64,000 bases of DNA. It comes from Candidatus Intestinimonas merdavium. Lineage in GTDB: Bacteria > Bacillota > Clostridia > Oscillospirales > Oscillospiraceae. This document shows, one piece after another, positions 25,265-34,713 of this stretch; the first letter of the stretch is position 1; each line of letters starts with the position of its first letter. Position numbers and translations under genes: made by a program. Location: NCBI GenBank assembly GCA_019115785.1, contig DXCX01000027.1:1-64000 (forward strand), in the 5' to 3' direction. A model generated the notes under the pieces. That model made no database searches. It saw nothing but the letters and a program-made list of their open reading frames with translations, and had not been told where the DNA came from.

Positions 25265-26365
25265 TTGAAGCGTTTTGCCGTTCTTTTGATGGCGCTGTCC
25301 TTGATCTATCCCACTGCCTATGCGGCGGGGCCGGTCGTCTCGGCCGCCTCCGCCATTTTAGTGGACGCTGAGAGCGGCCGGGTTCTATATGAGAAGGATG
25401 CCCATACCCGGCGGGGCATTGCCAGCACCACAAAGCTGATGACGTCCCTGGTGGCGGCGGAAGCGGTCATAGATCTGAGTGATCAGGTGGAGATTTTGAG
25501 GGAAGATACTCTCACAGAAGGTTCTTCTATGTATCTGAAAGTGGGAGAGCGTGTCACGGTGGAGGCCCTTTTCTATGGACTCCTGCTCCAGTCAGGCAAC
25601 GATGCCGCACTGGCCCTTGCCCGGTACTGCGCCGGGGATGTGGAGACCTTTGTTTCCTGGATGAATCAAAAGGCCCGTGACCTGGGTATGATGGACAGCC
25701 ACTTTGCCAATCCCAACGGTCTGGATGACGATGGACACTACTCCACCGCCGCCGACATGGCCCTTCTGGCAGCGGCTTGCATGGACAATGAACTACTGGC
25801 AAAGATAGTCTCCGCCAGGACGGCCACAGTAGGGGAACGGACTTTTGCCAACCACAATAAGCTGCTGAGTTTATATCCCGACTGCGTGGGTATGAAGACG
25901 GGTTATACCAAGGCTTCTGGACGCACTCTGGTATCGGCAGCCCGACGGGACGGCCAGTTGCTGTTGTGTGTCACCCTCAATGACCCTGATGACTGGAAGG
26001 ATCACGCCGCTCTTTTTGACTATGGCTTTGAGACCTTTTCCCGGTGTCTGCTGGCCAGTGCGGGTGGGGCAGTAGGGCTGGTGAGAACCACCGGCGCCCT
26101 GGTACCTGCGGTTCCGGTGCGGACGGCAGAGGAGGTGCGCTATCCCCTCATGGAGTCGGAGCATGTCCAGGCCAAGATAGAGCTGCCCGACAGCATCCAG
26201 GCACCAGTGGGTGATGATGTATCGGTGGGGTCATTGAATTTTACTCTGGATGGGGAGGTCATTGGGAAAACCTCTTTGGTATGTGCTTCTGGGGTCCATT
26301 CCAATCAGGCTCCAGCCGCCAGTCCGCTGGAGCGTCTATGGTCCCTCTTCCCCTGGGCGGGTTAA
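25265..26365 (+). CDS. dacF: D-alanyl-D-alanine carboxypeptidase (DacF/DacB-like, S11)
   Basis: The 366-residue protein has a signal peptide (cut after about residue 20, 'AYA'). The penicillin-binding motifs are STTK (54-57), SGN (110-112) and KTG (211-213). It trims pentapeptides in peptidoglycan. Position after scpAB/ytfJ and before rluB matches the sporulation dacB/dacF locus of Firmicutes, so a role in spore cortex cross-linking is likely. The C-terminal amphipathic anchor is short. Confidence 0.93.
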   Translation: MKRFAVLLMALSLIYPTAYAAGPVVSAASAILVDAESGRVLYEKDAHTRRGIASTTKLMTSLVAAEAVIDLSDQVEILREDTLTEGSSMYLKVGERVTVEALFYGLLLQSGNDAALALARYCAGDVETFVSWMNQKARDLGMMDSHFANPNGLDDDGHYSTAADMALLAAACMDNELLAKIVSARTATVGERTFANHNKLLSLYPDCVGMKTGYTKASGRTLVSAARRDGQLLLCVTLNDPDDWKDHAALFDYGFETFSRCLLASAGGAVGLVRTTGALVPAVPVRTAEEVRYPLMESEHVQAKIELPDSIQAPVGDDVSVGSLNFTLDGEVIGKTSLVCASGVHSNQAPAASPLERLWSLFPWAG

Positions 26366-26406
26366 GCCGCCCATACATCTCAAATTCAGAAGAAAGAGGT
26401 GCCCTC

Positions 26407-27102
26407 ATGGAGGAACGCCTGCAAAAGCTGCTCTCCGCTGCCGGCCTCTGTTCCCGGCGCTCGGCGGAGGACTATATCGAGGCCGGTCGAGTCACCGTCA
26501 ACGGCCGACTGGCTAAGTTGGGAGACAAGGCCGATCTAAGCAGGGATCGGGTGGCTTTGGATGGAGTGGAGGTGGGCCCGGCGGTGGATCCGGTCTATCT
26601 CATGCTCAATAAGCCCAGAGGCTATGTGACTACCCTCTCCGATGAGGAGGGGCGTCCTACGGTAGCTCAGCTGGTGGCCGACTGCGGTGTTCGGGTATGG
26701 CCGGTGGGGCGGCTGGACTTGGACTCCGAAGGGCTGCTCCTTCTCACCAATGATGGAGTCCTTACCCATCATCTCATCCATCCCAGCCATGAGGTGGACA
26801 AACAGTACTTAGTGATGGTCACCGGCGATATTGAGGCTGCGCTGCCGGTACTCAATGGGCCCATGGAGTTGGACGGAGTGGCACTGTCACCCGCCCAGGT
26901 GGACCGGTTGGGGCCCAATCTGCTCTCTTTTCAGATCCACGAGGGAAAAAACCGGCAGATCCGCCGGATGTGTCAGCAAGTGGGCCTGACAGTAAAGGCA
27001 CTCCGCCGCGTACGGGAGGGACAGGTTCAGTTGGGAGGGCTCAAGCTGGGTAAGTGGCGCTACCTTACCGACGAGGAAGTGGCCCTGTTAAAGGCACGAT
27101 AA
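26407..27102 (+). CDS. rluB: 23S rRNA pseudouridine synthase (RluB/RsuA family)
   Basis: The 231-residue enzyme has an N-terminal S4 RNA-binding domain ('RLQKLLSAAGLCSRR') and the catalytic 'VGRLDLDSEGLLLLTND', whose first Asp is the nucleophile. 'IHEGKNRQIRRM' follows. RluB modifies the peptidyl-transferase region of 23S rRNA. I start at ATG 26407 after AGAGGTG; earlier in-frame codons lie inside dacF. Confidence 0.95.
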   Translation: MEERLQKLLSAAGLCSRRSAEDYIEAGRVTVNGRLAKLGDKADLSRDRVALDGVEVGPAVDPVYLMLNKPRGYVTTLSDEEGRPTVAQLVADCGVRVWPVGRLDLDSEGLLLLTNDGVLTHHLIHPSHEVDKQYLVMVTGDIEAALPVLNGPMELDGVALSPAQVDRLGPNLLSFQIHEGKNRQIRRMCQQVGLTVKALRRVREGQVQLGGLKLGKWRYLTDEEVALLKAR

Positions 27103-27139
27103 TTATGCAAGAAAATAGATTCTGTCTTGCAGATCGTGC

Positions 27140-27168
27140 TTGATTTTCCTTCCGGTTCCCGCTATGAT
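27140..27168 (+). promoter_or_regulatory. Sigma-A promoter of the rpiR-type gene
   Basis: TTGATT (27140-27145) and TATGAT (27163-27168) are separated by 17 bases. The roughly 105-base leader that follows has small hairpins (GGACC-TTTT-GGTC and CCCGG/CCGGG) but no riboswitch I recognise. Confidence 0.7.
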
Positions 27169-27278
27169 AGTATTTGTTGAGCCGCCGACAGAGGATGATA
27201 AGCGTCCGCAGCATGGACCTTTTGGTCTGAACAGTAGCCCGGAATACGCCGGGGAGGAAATGTGAGGGTACCCCTATT

Positions 27279-28148
27279 ATGTCAAGGGATATTTTGACCG
27301 CCATTCAGAATCGTATGCCAACTTTTTCCAAGGGACAAAAGCTCATTGCGCATTTTATACTGGATTCTTATGACAAGGCCGCTTTTATGACGGCCAGCCG
27401 TCTGGGCAAAACGGTCAATGTCAGCGAGTCCACTGTGGTGCGTTTTGCCGCTGAGCTGGGCTATGATGGCTATCCCAGCATGCAGAAGGCATTGCAGGAG
27501 ATGATCCGCAGCAAGCTCACCTCCATCCAGCGCATTGAGGTGGCCAACGACCGCATTGGTGACCAGGATATTCTCTCAACCGTGATGCAGTCTGATATTG
27601 AGAAGATACGGCTCACACTGGAGGAAACTGATCGGGGAGGCTTTCATCGGGCGGTGGACGCACTTCTGAGTGCCCGACGGATTTATGTGATGGGGGCGCG
27701 GTCGGCTGCTGCTTTGGCTGATTTTCTGGGCTTTTATTTTAATTTGATTTTTGACGATGTGGTCCTCATCCGAACCACCTCAGTAAGTGAGACGTTTGAG
27801 CACCTGCTACGTGTGAGCTGCGAGGATGTTGTGATCGGCATCAGCTTTCCCCGCTATTCCAGCCGCACGGTGCAGGCCCTGCGCTTCGCCCGGGACAGAG
27901 GGGCCAACGTGGTAGCGATCACAGACTCGGAAACGTCTCCTCTAACGGAGACGGCAACCGTTGCCCTGCTGGCCAAAAGTGATATGGCCTCCTTTGTGGA
28001 CTCCCTGGTGGCGCCGCTGAGTCTGATCAATGCGCTTATCGTTGCAGTGGGAAGGCGAAAGAACGCCGATGTGGCACAGACTTTCTCCACACTGGAGAAG
28101 ATTTGGTCGGCCTACGGCGTATATGAACAAGTAGAGGAAGAGAACTGA
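27279..28148 (+). CDS. MurR/RpiR-family transcriptional regulator
   Basis: The protein has 289 residues. The N-terminal RpiR helix-turn-helix (about 1-77) contains 'VNVSESTVVRFAAELGYDGYP', and a SIS sugar-phosphate-binding domain follows (about 125-260). Family members sense phosphosugars. The gene has its own promoter and runs straight into the flavoprotein gene one base later, so they form one unit. The ligand is unknown. Confidence 0.93.
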   Translation: MSRDILTAIQNRMPTFSKGQKLIAHFILDSYDKAAFMTASRLGKTVNVSESTVVRFAAELGYDGYPSMQKALQEMIRSKLTSIQRIEVANDRIGDQDILSTVMQSDIEKIRLTLEETDRGGFHRAVDALLSARRIYVMGARSAAALADFLGFYFNLIFDDVVLIRTTSVSETFEHLLRVSCEDVVIGISFPRYSSRTVQALRFARDRGANVVAITDSETSPLTETATVALLAKSDMASFVDSLVAPLSLINALIVAVGRRKNADVAQTFSTLEKIWSAYGVYEQVEEEN

Positions 28149-28149
28149 T

Positions 28150-29397
28150 TTGACGCAGGAAGAAAAGCGTGTCATTGTCATAGGGGGAGGCGCCGCGGGC
28201 ATGCTTGCGGCGCTGACTGCTGCCCAGCTGGGAGTACCTGTCATCCTCCTGGAGCGCAATCAAAAGGTGGGGCGGAAGCTCTACATCACCGGGAAAGGTC
28301 GATGCAATCTGACCAACGACTGTTCCCCAGAGGAAGTTCTGGCCAATGTGCCCCGGAACAGCAAGTTTCTCACCAGTGCCGTCACCCGTTTTCCACCCAT
28401 AGAGGTGAAGGATTTCTTTCGTGACCTGGGTGTCCCTCTGAAGACGGAACGGGGGCATCGGGTCTTTCCGGTGTCTGATAAGGCCGCAGATGTGGTGGAC
28501 GCCCTCTTTTTCGCCCTTCGACGGGCCGGAGTGGAGTTGGTCCAGGACCGTGCGAGGGAGGTTCTTACTGTTGGTGGGGTGGTCAGAGGGGTGAGAGGGG
28601 AGCGAGGAAGCTATGCCGGCAGCGCCGTCATTCTGGCTACCGGCGGCGCATCTTATCCCCTCACCGGGTCAACTGGGGATGGTTATGCCATGGCCGCTGC
28701 CATGGGTCATACGATCCTTCCTCCAAAGGCTTCTCTCATCCCTCTTGTGGTGGAGGGAGATGAGTGTCCCAGCATGCAGGGTCTCTCTCTACGGAATGTG
28801 GCGGTAAAGGTAAAAAACGAAAAGGGCAAAGTGATCTTTCGCGAGCAAGGGGAAATGCTTTTTACCCACTTCGGACTTTCAGGTCCCCTTATCCTCAGTG
28901 CCAGTGCCCATATGCGGGATTACGAAAAGGACCAGTATACCATTGTGATCGACCTAAAACCCGCTCTGGATGAAGCGGCCTTAGATGCCCGGCTGGTACG
29001 GGAGCTTACGGGACAGCCCAATCGTGCCTTCCACAATGTACTAGAGACTTTGGCGCCCCGGTTGTTGATCCCAGTGCTGGCCAAGCGTGCGGGCATCCCC
29101 TCGGATTTGCCGGCAAACGCGGTTACTAAGGTCCAGCGCCGACACCTTCTGGAAACCCTCAAGGGGCTTTCCTTTCCGGTGGCAGGTCCCCGGCCGGTCG
29201 AGGATGCCATTGTCACCAGCGGAGGTGTAAAGGTCTCCGAGGTGGACCCCAAAACGATGGAATCCAAGCTGGTGCAAGGGCTTTACCTTGCGGGTGAGCT
29301 GCTGGATGTGGATGCCTATACCGGCGGTTTTAACCTCCAGATCGCCTGGTGTACTGGACGTGCAGCCGGCCAGGCGGCTGTGGAACGGCTTCAATGA
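28150..29397 (+). CDS. HI0933/YhiN-family FAD-dependent oxidoreductase
   Basis: This 415-residue flavoprotein has the dinucleotide fold 'VIVIGGGAAGMLAA', the family hallmark 'GKGRCNLTN' and the C-terminal 'GELLDVDAYTGGFNLQ'. Some automated pipelines name this family BaiN (bile-acid dehydroxylation), but the family is broad and the reaction is unknown here. The start is TTG 28150, one base after the RpiR-family gene. cmk follows 32 bases later, an order common in Clostridia. Confidence 0.9.
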   Translation: MTQEEKRVIVIGGGAAGMLAALTAAQLGVPVILLERNQKVGRKLYITGKGRCNLTNDCSPEEVLANVPRNSKFLTSAVTRFPPIEVKDFFRDLGVPLKTERGHRVFPVSDKAADVVDALFFALRRAGVELVQDRAREVLTVGGVVRGVRGERGSYAGSAVILATGGASYPLTGSTGDGYAMAAAMGHTILPPKASLIPLVVEGDECPSMQGLSLRNVAVKVKNEKGKVIFREQGEMLFTHFGLSGPLILSASAHMRDYEKDQYTIVIDLKPALDEAALDARLVRELTGQPNRAFHNVLETLAPRLLIPVLAKRAGIPSDLPANAVTKVQRRHLLETLKGLSFPVAGPRPVEDAIVTSGGVKVSEVDPKTMESKLVQGLYLAGELLDVDAYTGGFNLQIAWCTGRAAGQAAVERLQ

Positions 29398-29429
29398 CGG
29401 AGTTGAAAAAGAAAATAGGAGGCAGAGAC

Positions 29430-30110
29430 ATGGGACATAAGAGCGTGGCCATCGACGGCCCCTCTGGAGCAGGAAAGAGCACCTTGGCTAGGCAGGTGGC
29501 CAAAGCGCTCGGTTTTCTTTATGTGGACACCGGCGCCATTTACCGTACACTGGGACTGTTGGCTCTGGAACAGGGAATAGACCCGGCAGATCCGGCGGCG
29601 GTACAGGCGCTGTTGCCTCAGGCTGACATTCGCCTGGCCTACGACAGCGGCGATGGCCTCCAGCACATGTATCTATGCGGCCGGGATGTCACCGAGGATA
29701 TCCGACGCCCAGAGGTCTCTCTGGCGGCGTCATCAGTGTCAGCCATCCAGACGGTGCGGGATTTTCTGATGGAGACCCAGCGGGAGCTGGCCCGTCAGCA
29801 TGATGTGGTTATGGATGGCCGTGACATCGGTACGGTGGTACTGCCCCAGGCCGATGCCAAGATCTTTCTCACCGCATCTCCAGAAGCCCGGGCCAAACGC
29901 CGCTGCGATGAGCTGGCTCAACGAGGGACACCCCAGGCGCTGGATACCGTGTTAGCCGAGATTGTGGAACGGGACCGGCGCGACACCACCCGGGCATCTG
30001 CACCCCTGCGCCAGGCCGCGGATGCCGTCTTAGTGGACACCACCGATCTGGATCTGGCGGAGAGTCTTCAGGTGTTGATGGACGCCGTCAGAGGGGAGCT
30101 TAATCGATGA
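29430..30110 (+). CDS. cmk: Cytidylate kinase
   Basis: This 226-residue kinase phosphorylates CMP and dCMP. The P-loop 'GPSGAGKST' is at residues 10-18, with 'VDTGAIYR' and 'DGRDIGTVV' following. ATG 29430 sits after AGGAGG. It overlaps plsC by four bases, continuing the conserved cmk-plsC-ispH/rpsA order. Confidence 0.97.
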   Translation: MGHKSVAIDGPSGAGKSTLARQVAKALGFLYVDTGAIYRTLGLLALEQGIDPADPAAVQALLPQADIRLAYDSGDGLQHMYLCGRDVTEDIRRPEVSLAASSVSAIQTVRDFLMETQRELARQHDVVMDGRDIGTVVLPQADAKIFLTASPEARAKRRCDELAQRGTPQALDTVLAEIVERDRRDTTRASAPLRQAADAVLVDTTDLDLAESLQVLMDAVRGELNR

Positions 30111-30706
30111 GGACCTTTTATAATGTGATCTATATGATTGTCTTTCCATTTTTTAACTTTGTTCACCCCGGCCGCGCGGTGGGCCGTGAGAACATCCCGA
30201 AGGGCGGAGTGCTGGTGTGTGGCAACCACACCGCTATGTCTGATCCCCTGTTTTTGGCCTTTGCATTTCGGCATCAGAACCAGCTCCGTCCTATGGCAAA
30301 GGCAGAGCTTCTACGGGTCCCCTTTATCGGTTGGATTCTCCGCCATGTGGGTGTGTTCGGTGTGGAACGGGGCAAGTCAGATGTGGGGGCCATCAAACAG
30401 GCCATGAAGTATTTAAAAGAGGGCGAAAAAGTCCTCCTCTATCCGGAGGGCCACCGGATCCATGAGAGCAGGGGGGAGCAGGGAGAGGCAAAAAATGGAG
30501 CTGCCATGCTGGCTGTCCGGTGCGGTGTCCCCATCCTTCCCGTCTATGTGCCGGAACAAAAGCCCTGGTTTCGACGGACCACTGTGGTGATCGGAGAGCC
30601 CTATATGCCTCAGGTGTCCAGTCGGAAGGGGACGGCAGAAGAGTATGACGCCATTACCAACGATCTGATGGAGCGCATCCGAAAGCTGGGAGATAAGGTG
30701 GTATGA
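30107..30706 (+). CDS. plsC: 1-acyl-sn-glycerol-3-phosphate acyltransferase
   Basis: The 199-residue protein makes phosphatidic acid at the membrane. It has the acyltransferase block 'GNHTAMSDP' (H-x4-D) and 'LYPEGHR', which differs from the common PEGTR in one residue. A short N-terminal hydrophobic segment would anchor it. It is coupled at both ends by four-base overlaps (ATGA) with cmk and ispH-rpsA. Confidence 0.94.
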   Translation: MRTFYNVIYMIVFPFFNFVHPGRAVGRENIPKGGVLVCGNHTAMSDPLFLAFAFRHQNQLRPMAKAELLRVPFIGWILRHVGVFGVERGKSDVGAIKQAMKYLKEGEKVLLYPEGHRIHESRGEQGEAKNGAAMLAVRCGVPILPVYVPEQKPWFRRTTVVIGEPYMPQVSSRKGTAEEYDAITNDLMERIRKLGDKVV

Positions 30707-32637
30707 AAATCGAACTGGCCAAGTCCGCAGGCTTCTGTTATGGCGTGAAGCGAGCGGTGGAGATGGCGGAGCAGACTGCCCAGTCTGGTGGCTCCGTACT
30801 GCTGGGACCGGTGATACACAATGACCATGTGGTGGCCAAGCTGGAGCGTAAGGGCGCCGTCTTAGTCCATTCTGTTGAGGAAGTTCCGCCGGGCTCACGG
30901 GTGATTCTGCGTTCCCACGGGGAAGCACGGCGGGTCCATGAGGTTCTGGAGGAGAAGGGGTGTCAGATCGTGGATACTGCCTGTCCCAATGTCCAGCGCA
31001 TCCATCGACTGGTGGCGGATGCTGAGGCGGCGGGGCGGCAGCCGGTCATCATTGGTACGCCGGACCACCCGGAGATTGTGGCTATTGCCGGCTGGTGTCA
31101 GCACCCGGTGGTACTGCCTGATGGAGCAGCGCTGGCTGCATGGATCGCTGAGCGTCCAGAACGGCGGGAAATGCCGCTGACACTGGTCTCTCAGACCACA
31201 TCTACCCGGAAAATTTGGGATCTCGCCATAGAAACAGCAAAAAAAGAGTGTACAAACGCTGAAATTTTTGATACAATATGTAATGCTACGTATATACGGC
31301 AGACGGAAGCCCAGAAATTGGCAGCCCACTGCGATGCGATGATCATCATCGGAGACCGCAAAAGCTCCAATACCAAGCGGCTTTCGGAGCTGTGTCGCGC
31401 CCTTTGTCCCCGAGTGGTCACCATTGAGGGGGCAGAGGAATTGGAACCGGCCTCCTTTGCGGGGACGGCTTCGATCGGCATCACCGCGGGGGCATCGACG
31501 CCCGGGTGGATTATAAAGGAGGTCTATGACAAAATGAGCGACGAAATCATGGAGATCGAGGAATCCTTCGCTGATCTGCTGGAGAAATCGATCAAAACTT
31601 TAAATACAGGAGAGAAGGTCACCGGTGTCGTCACTGAGATCACGCCCACTGAGATCTATGTGGACCTGGGCACTAAGCATGCTGGCTACATTCCTGTATC
31701 TGAGCTGACCGACGATCCCACCGTAAAAGTGGAAGACATTGTCAAGGTGGGCGACGAGATTGAGACCTATGTGATGCGCGTCAACGACGCCGAGGGTGTG
31801 GTCACGCTGTCCAAAAAGCGTCTGGATACCGTCAAGAGCTGGGATGATGTAGAGGCCGCCCGTGAGGCTGGCACCGTGGTGGAAGGCGTCATTACCGAGG
31901 AGAACAAGGGCGGTGTTGTGGCTTCTGTCAAGGGTGTGCGCGTGTTTATCCCTGCCTCTCAGACTGGACTGCCTCGGGACGCTTCCATGAGCTCTCTGCT
32001 CAAGCAGAAGGTGCGTATGAAGATCACTGAGGTCAACCGTGCCCGCCGCCGCGTGGTGGGTTCCATTCGCGCCGTGGAGCAGGCCGAGCGTGCCGAGAAG
32101 GCCGCCAAGGTTTGGGCTGAGATTGAGAATGGCAAGCACTATAATGGCGTGGTGAAGTCCCTGACTTCTTATGGCGCCTTTGTGGATATTGGCGGCGTAG
32201 ACGGTATGGTTCACATCTCCGAGCTCTCTTGGAGCCGCATCAAGCACCCCTCCGAGGTGGTCAGTGTGGGAGATCCCGTGGACGTGTATGTCATCTCCTT
32301 TGACCCGGAGAAGAAGAAAATCTCCCTCGGTATGAAGGATCGGAGCCAGGACCCCTGGACCGTATTCACCGACAAGTACAGCGTTGGTGATGTGGCTAAC
32401 GTTAAAGTTGTCAAGCTGATGACCTTTGGTGCCTTCGCCGAGATCGTCCCCGGTGTGGATGGCCTTATCCACATTTCCCAGATTGCTGATCACCGCATCG
32501 ACAAGCCCGGCGACGTGCTTGCCGAGGGTGATATGGTGGATGTGAAGATCACCGACATCGACATGGAGAATAAGAAGGTTTCCCTGTCCATTCGCGCCCT
32601 GCTGGAGGAGCCCGCTCCCGAAGAGGATGAGGCGTAA
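30703..32637 (+). CDS. ispH: Fused 4-hydroxy-3-methylbut-2-enyl diphosphate reductase (IspH) and ribosomal protein S1
   Basis: The protein has 644 residues. Residues 1-276 are IspH, the last MEP-pathway enzyme, with iron-sulfur cysteines in 'AGFCYG' (C12), 'DTACPN' and 'ICNAT'. Residues 278-644 hold four S1 RNA-binding repeats and a Glu-rich end. IspH-S1 fusions are known in Clostridia. In-frame ATG 31534 has AAAGGAGGT ten bases upstream, so the S1 part might also be made alone. IspD and IspF, from the same pathway, are encoded 1-2 kb downstream. Confidence 0.96.
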   Translation: MKIELAKSAGFCYGVKRAVEMAEQTAQSGGSVLLGPVIHNDHVVAKLERKGAVLVHSVEEVPPGSRVILRSHGEARRVHEVLEEKGCQIVDTACPNVQRIHRLVADAEAAGRQPVIIGTPDHPEIVAIAGWCQHPVVLPDGAALAAWIAERPERREMPLTLVSQTTSTRKIWDLAIETAKKECTNAEIFDTICNATYIRQTEAQKLAAHCDAMIIIGDRKSSNTKRLSELCRALCPRVVTIEGAEELEPASFAGTASIGITAGASTPGWIIKEVYDKMSDEIMEIEESFADLLEKSIKTLNTGEKVTGVVTEITPTEIYVDLGTKHAGYIPVSELTDDPTVKVEDIVKVGDEIETYVMRVNDAEGVVTLSKKRLDTVKSWDDVEAAREAGTVVEGVITEENKGGVVASVKGVRVFIPASQTGLPRDASMSSLLKQKVRMKITEVNRARRRVVGSIRAVEQAERAEKAAKVWAEIENGKHYNGVVKSLTSYGAFVDIGGVDGMVHISELSWSRIKHPSEVVSVGDPVDVYVISFDPEKKKISLGMKDRSQDPWTVFTDKYSVGDVANVKVVKLMTFGAFAEIVPGVDGLIHISQIADHRIDKPGDVLAEGDMVDVKITDIDMENKKVSLSIRALLEEPAPEEDEA

Positions 32638-32661
32638 TCTCACTGTTGAAAGATAAGCATG

Positions 32662-32693
32662 AAAAGGACCCGTCCAGATGGCGGGTCCTTTTT
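32662..32693 (+). terminator. Rho-independent terminator after ispH-rpsA
   Basis: AAAAGGACCCG and CGGGTCCTTTTT pair around a nine-base loop, ending in a T run 25 bases after the stop. It closes the cmk-plsC-ispH/rpsA operon. Confidence 0.95.
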
Positions 32694-32757
32694 GTCATTT
32701 TTACGCTTCTTGACCGGGAAATGACATCCTTTTTGCGGGAGGTACAATGGTTTTTAC

Positions 32758-32786
32758 TTGCTAAATAGAGATAAATGGTATATAAT
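32758..32786 (+). promoter_or_regulatory. Sigma-A promoter of the carD-like gene
   Basis: TTGCTA (32758-32763) and TATAAT (32781-32786) are 17 bases apart. The AT-rich leader contains ACTTGA and TCAAGT arms (32789-32812) followed by CATTTTT, which might act as a weak attenuator. Confidence 0.8.
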
Positions 32787-32842
32787 AAACTTGAATTTTA
32801 AATTTGTCAAGTCATTTTTCATAAGTCAAGGAGGTGGTTATC

Positions 32843-33319
32843 ATGTTTCAGATAGGAGACAAAATTGTCCATCCGATGCATGGTGCCGGTGTGATCGACA
32901 GCATCGTCAGCAAGAAGGTCAACGGCGTGGTGCGGGACTACTATATTCTCAAGCTGCCAGTGGGAGGCATGCTGGTCATGATACCCACCGAGCACACTGA
33001 GGAGATTGGAGTCCGACCCGTGGTGGACCGCGATGAAGCTGATCGCCTGATTGCCGCCATGCCCGACATTGAGGTGGACATGACTCAGAACTGGAATCGC
33101 CGTTATCGGGAGAACATGCTTCGGATCAAAAGTGGTGATCTGATGGAAGTGGCCCGGGTGGTGAAAGGACTCATGCTTCGGGATGAGAACCGTGGACTTT
33201 CCACGGGTGAAAGGAAGATGCTTCACTCCGCCAAGCAGATTCTCATTTCCGAGCTGGTCCTCTCTCAGGATGCCAGCTATGAGGACGTGGAAAAGCGTAT
33301 CAATACTGCTATGAGCTGA
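32843..33319 (+). CDS. CarD/TRCF-domain RNA polymerase-binding regulator
   Basis: This 158-residue protein has an N-terminal CarD/TRCF RNA polymerase-interacting domain ('FQIGDKIVHPMHGAGVI'), followed by a helical DNA-binding half. CarD-type proteins stabilise open promoter complexes. I use ATG 32843, nine bases after AAGGAGG; a GTG at 32834 is adjacent to that site. It is monocistronic, between two terminators, and often lies just upstream of ispD. Confidence 0.9.
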   Translation: MFQIGDKIVHPMHGAGVIDSIVSKKVNGVVRDYYILKLPVGGMLVMIPTEHTEEIGVRPVVDRDEADRLIAAMPDIEVDMTQNWNRRYRENMLRIKSGDLMEVARVVKGLMLRDENRGLSTGERKMLHSAKQILISELVLSQDASYEDVEKRINTAMS

Positions 33320-33336
33320 CCATCTGGAGAATCAAG

Positions 33337-33359
33337 AAGGAGCCGCAAGGCTCCTTTTT
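33337..33359 (+). terminator. Rho-independent terminator after carD-like gene
   Basis: AAGGAGCC and GGCTCCTT pair around a GCAA tetraloop, followed by T residues. Confidence 0.95.
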
Positions 33360-33403
33360 GTCTCGGAAAAAGTTCCATTCAGGTCGAAAGGAGTGCTTCC
33401 ATT

Positions 33404-34132
33404 ATGTCCATCTTTGGCGCGCTGCGAAAAAAACATCCGGAAGTGCCGTTTTGCACCGCCGTGGTACCGGCCGCCGGCACCTCTACCCGAATGGAGGGCC
33501 AGGATAAGATGCTCCTAGAACTGGGGGGGCGTCCGGTACTGGTGTTGACCCTCCAGGCATTGGAGGCCTGCCCCCTGATCCATGAGATTGTGGTGGTGAC
33601 CAGAGAGGACCTGGTGGTACCGGTAAGCCGATTGTGTCGGGATTTTGGACTGGAAAAAGTATCCAAGGTGGTGACCGGTGGCGCTACCCGTACACTGTCG
33701 GTGTTGGCTGGCATCCGCTCCTCAGATCCAGAAGCGGCTCTCATCGCGGTCCATGATGGCGCCCGGCCTTTTGTCACCCAGGAGGTACTGGAGGAGGTGA
33801 TTCGCAAGGCGGCAGTGTGCGGTGCGGCAGCTCCAGCCATTCCGGTGACCGATACGGTGAAGCGGGCGAGAGATGGTGTGGTGGAGGAGACACTGGACCG
33901 GGAGACGCTTTTTGCCGTCCAGACTCCCCAGGTTTTTGAGGCATCCCTCCTGAAAGCTGCCCTCCAGAAGGCGGCGGAGGATGGCGTCACGCTTACGGAT
34001 GACTGCGCCGCTGTGGAGCGGTTGGGTATGCAGGTATCCCTCACCAGAGGTGACCGGGCCAATCTGAAACTCACTACCCCCACGGATTTAGATTTTGGGC
34101 TGGGTATTTTGATCGGAAGGGGAGAGGCTTGA
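33404..34132 (+). CDS. ispD: 2-C-methyl-D-erythritol 4-phosphate cytidylyltransferase
   Basis: The 242-residue IspD attaches CMP to methylerythritol phosphate. The nucleotide-binding loop reads '[10 protein letters not shown]' (the family usually has SGTRM), with 'VHDGARPF' and 'QTPQVF' also present. The start is ATG 33404 after AAAGGAG. Its stop overlaps the ispF start by one base. Confidence 0.96.
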   Translation: MSIFGALRKKHPEVPFCTAVVPAAGTSTRMEGQDKMLLELGGRPVLVLTLQALEACPLIHEIVVVTREDLVVPVSRLCRDFGLEKVSKVVTGGATRTLSVLAGIRSSDPEAALIAVHDGARPFVTQEVLEEVIRKAAVCGAAAPAIPVTDTVKRARDGVVEETLDRETLFAVQTPQVFEASLLKAALQKAAEDGVTLTDDCAAVERLGMQVSLTRGDRANLKLTTPTDLDFGLGILIGRGEA

Positions 34133-34614
34133 TGGCGGAGTTGCGGATCGGGCACGGTTATGACGTTCATAAGATGACAGAGGGGCGGAAGCTTATCTTG
34201 GGTGGTGTAGATATTCCGTGGGAGAAGGGGCTGTTGGGACACTCTGACGCCGATGTTCTCACCCACGCGGTGATGGATGCTCTGCTGGGTGCGGCTGGGT
34301 TGGGTGACATTGGGAAGCTTTTCCCTGATAATGACCCCGCTTTTGCGGGAATTTCCAGCCTGGTCCTGTTGGACCGGGTGTGTGACCGACTGCGTGGGGA
34401 GGGGTGGCAGGTTGGCAATGTGGATGCCACAGTGGTAGCCCAGCGTCCCAAGCTGTCCGGCCATATCCCACAGATGCGGCAGAATTTAGCTCTCCACCTG
34501 GGTGTGCCCCAAGAGCGGGTAAATGTGAAGGCCACCACAGAGGAGGGCCTGGGCTTTACCGGCACCGGACAAGGTATGGCGGCTCACGCTGTGGCCCTGC
34601 TGGAGCGGAGCTGA
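34132..34614 (+). CDS. ispF: 2-C-methyl-D-erythritol 2,4-cyclodiphosphate synthase
   Basis: The 160-residue zinc enzyme follows IspD/IspE in the MEP route. The metal ligands are in 'GYDVHK' (D11, H13) and 'LGHSDADVL', and the conserved '[11 protein letters not shown]' is present. ATG 34132 shares one base with the ispD stop; a TTG at 34129 is an alternative. With ispH-rpsA upstream, three of the pathway's enzymes are close together. Confidence 0.97.
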   Translation: MAELRIGHGYDVHKMTEGRKLILGGVDIPWEKGLLGHSDADVLTHAVMDALLGAAGLGDIGKLFPDNDPAFAGISSLVLLDRVCDRLRGEGWQVGNVDATVVAQRPKLSGHIPQMRQNLALHLGVPQERVNVKATTEEGLGFTGTGQGMAAHAVALLERS

Positions 34615-34615
34615 G

Positions 34616-34664
34616 AAAAGAGGAGCTAAGTACGTCCCGCAGGGAGCACTCAGCTCCTCTTTTT
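34616..34664 (+). terminator. Rho-independent terminator after ispF
   Basis: AGAGGAGCT pairs with AGCTCCTCT around a loop of about 24 bases that is itself partly paired, followed by a T run. Confidence 0.85.
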
Positions 34665-34713
34665 GGTATCCCCAGAAGGGGGGAGGGCATAGAATGCTCC
34701 AGAGAGGAGCGTA

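Noticed and set aside
28150-29397. Bile-acid dehydroxylation gene baiN
   Set aside because: The HI0933 family is widespread, and no other bai genes are nearby; only the family name is justified.
31600-32643. Minus-strand open frame (347 codons) opposite the S1 domains
   Set aside because: His/Leu-rich shadow of the S1 repeats with no start signals.
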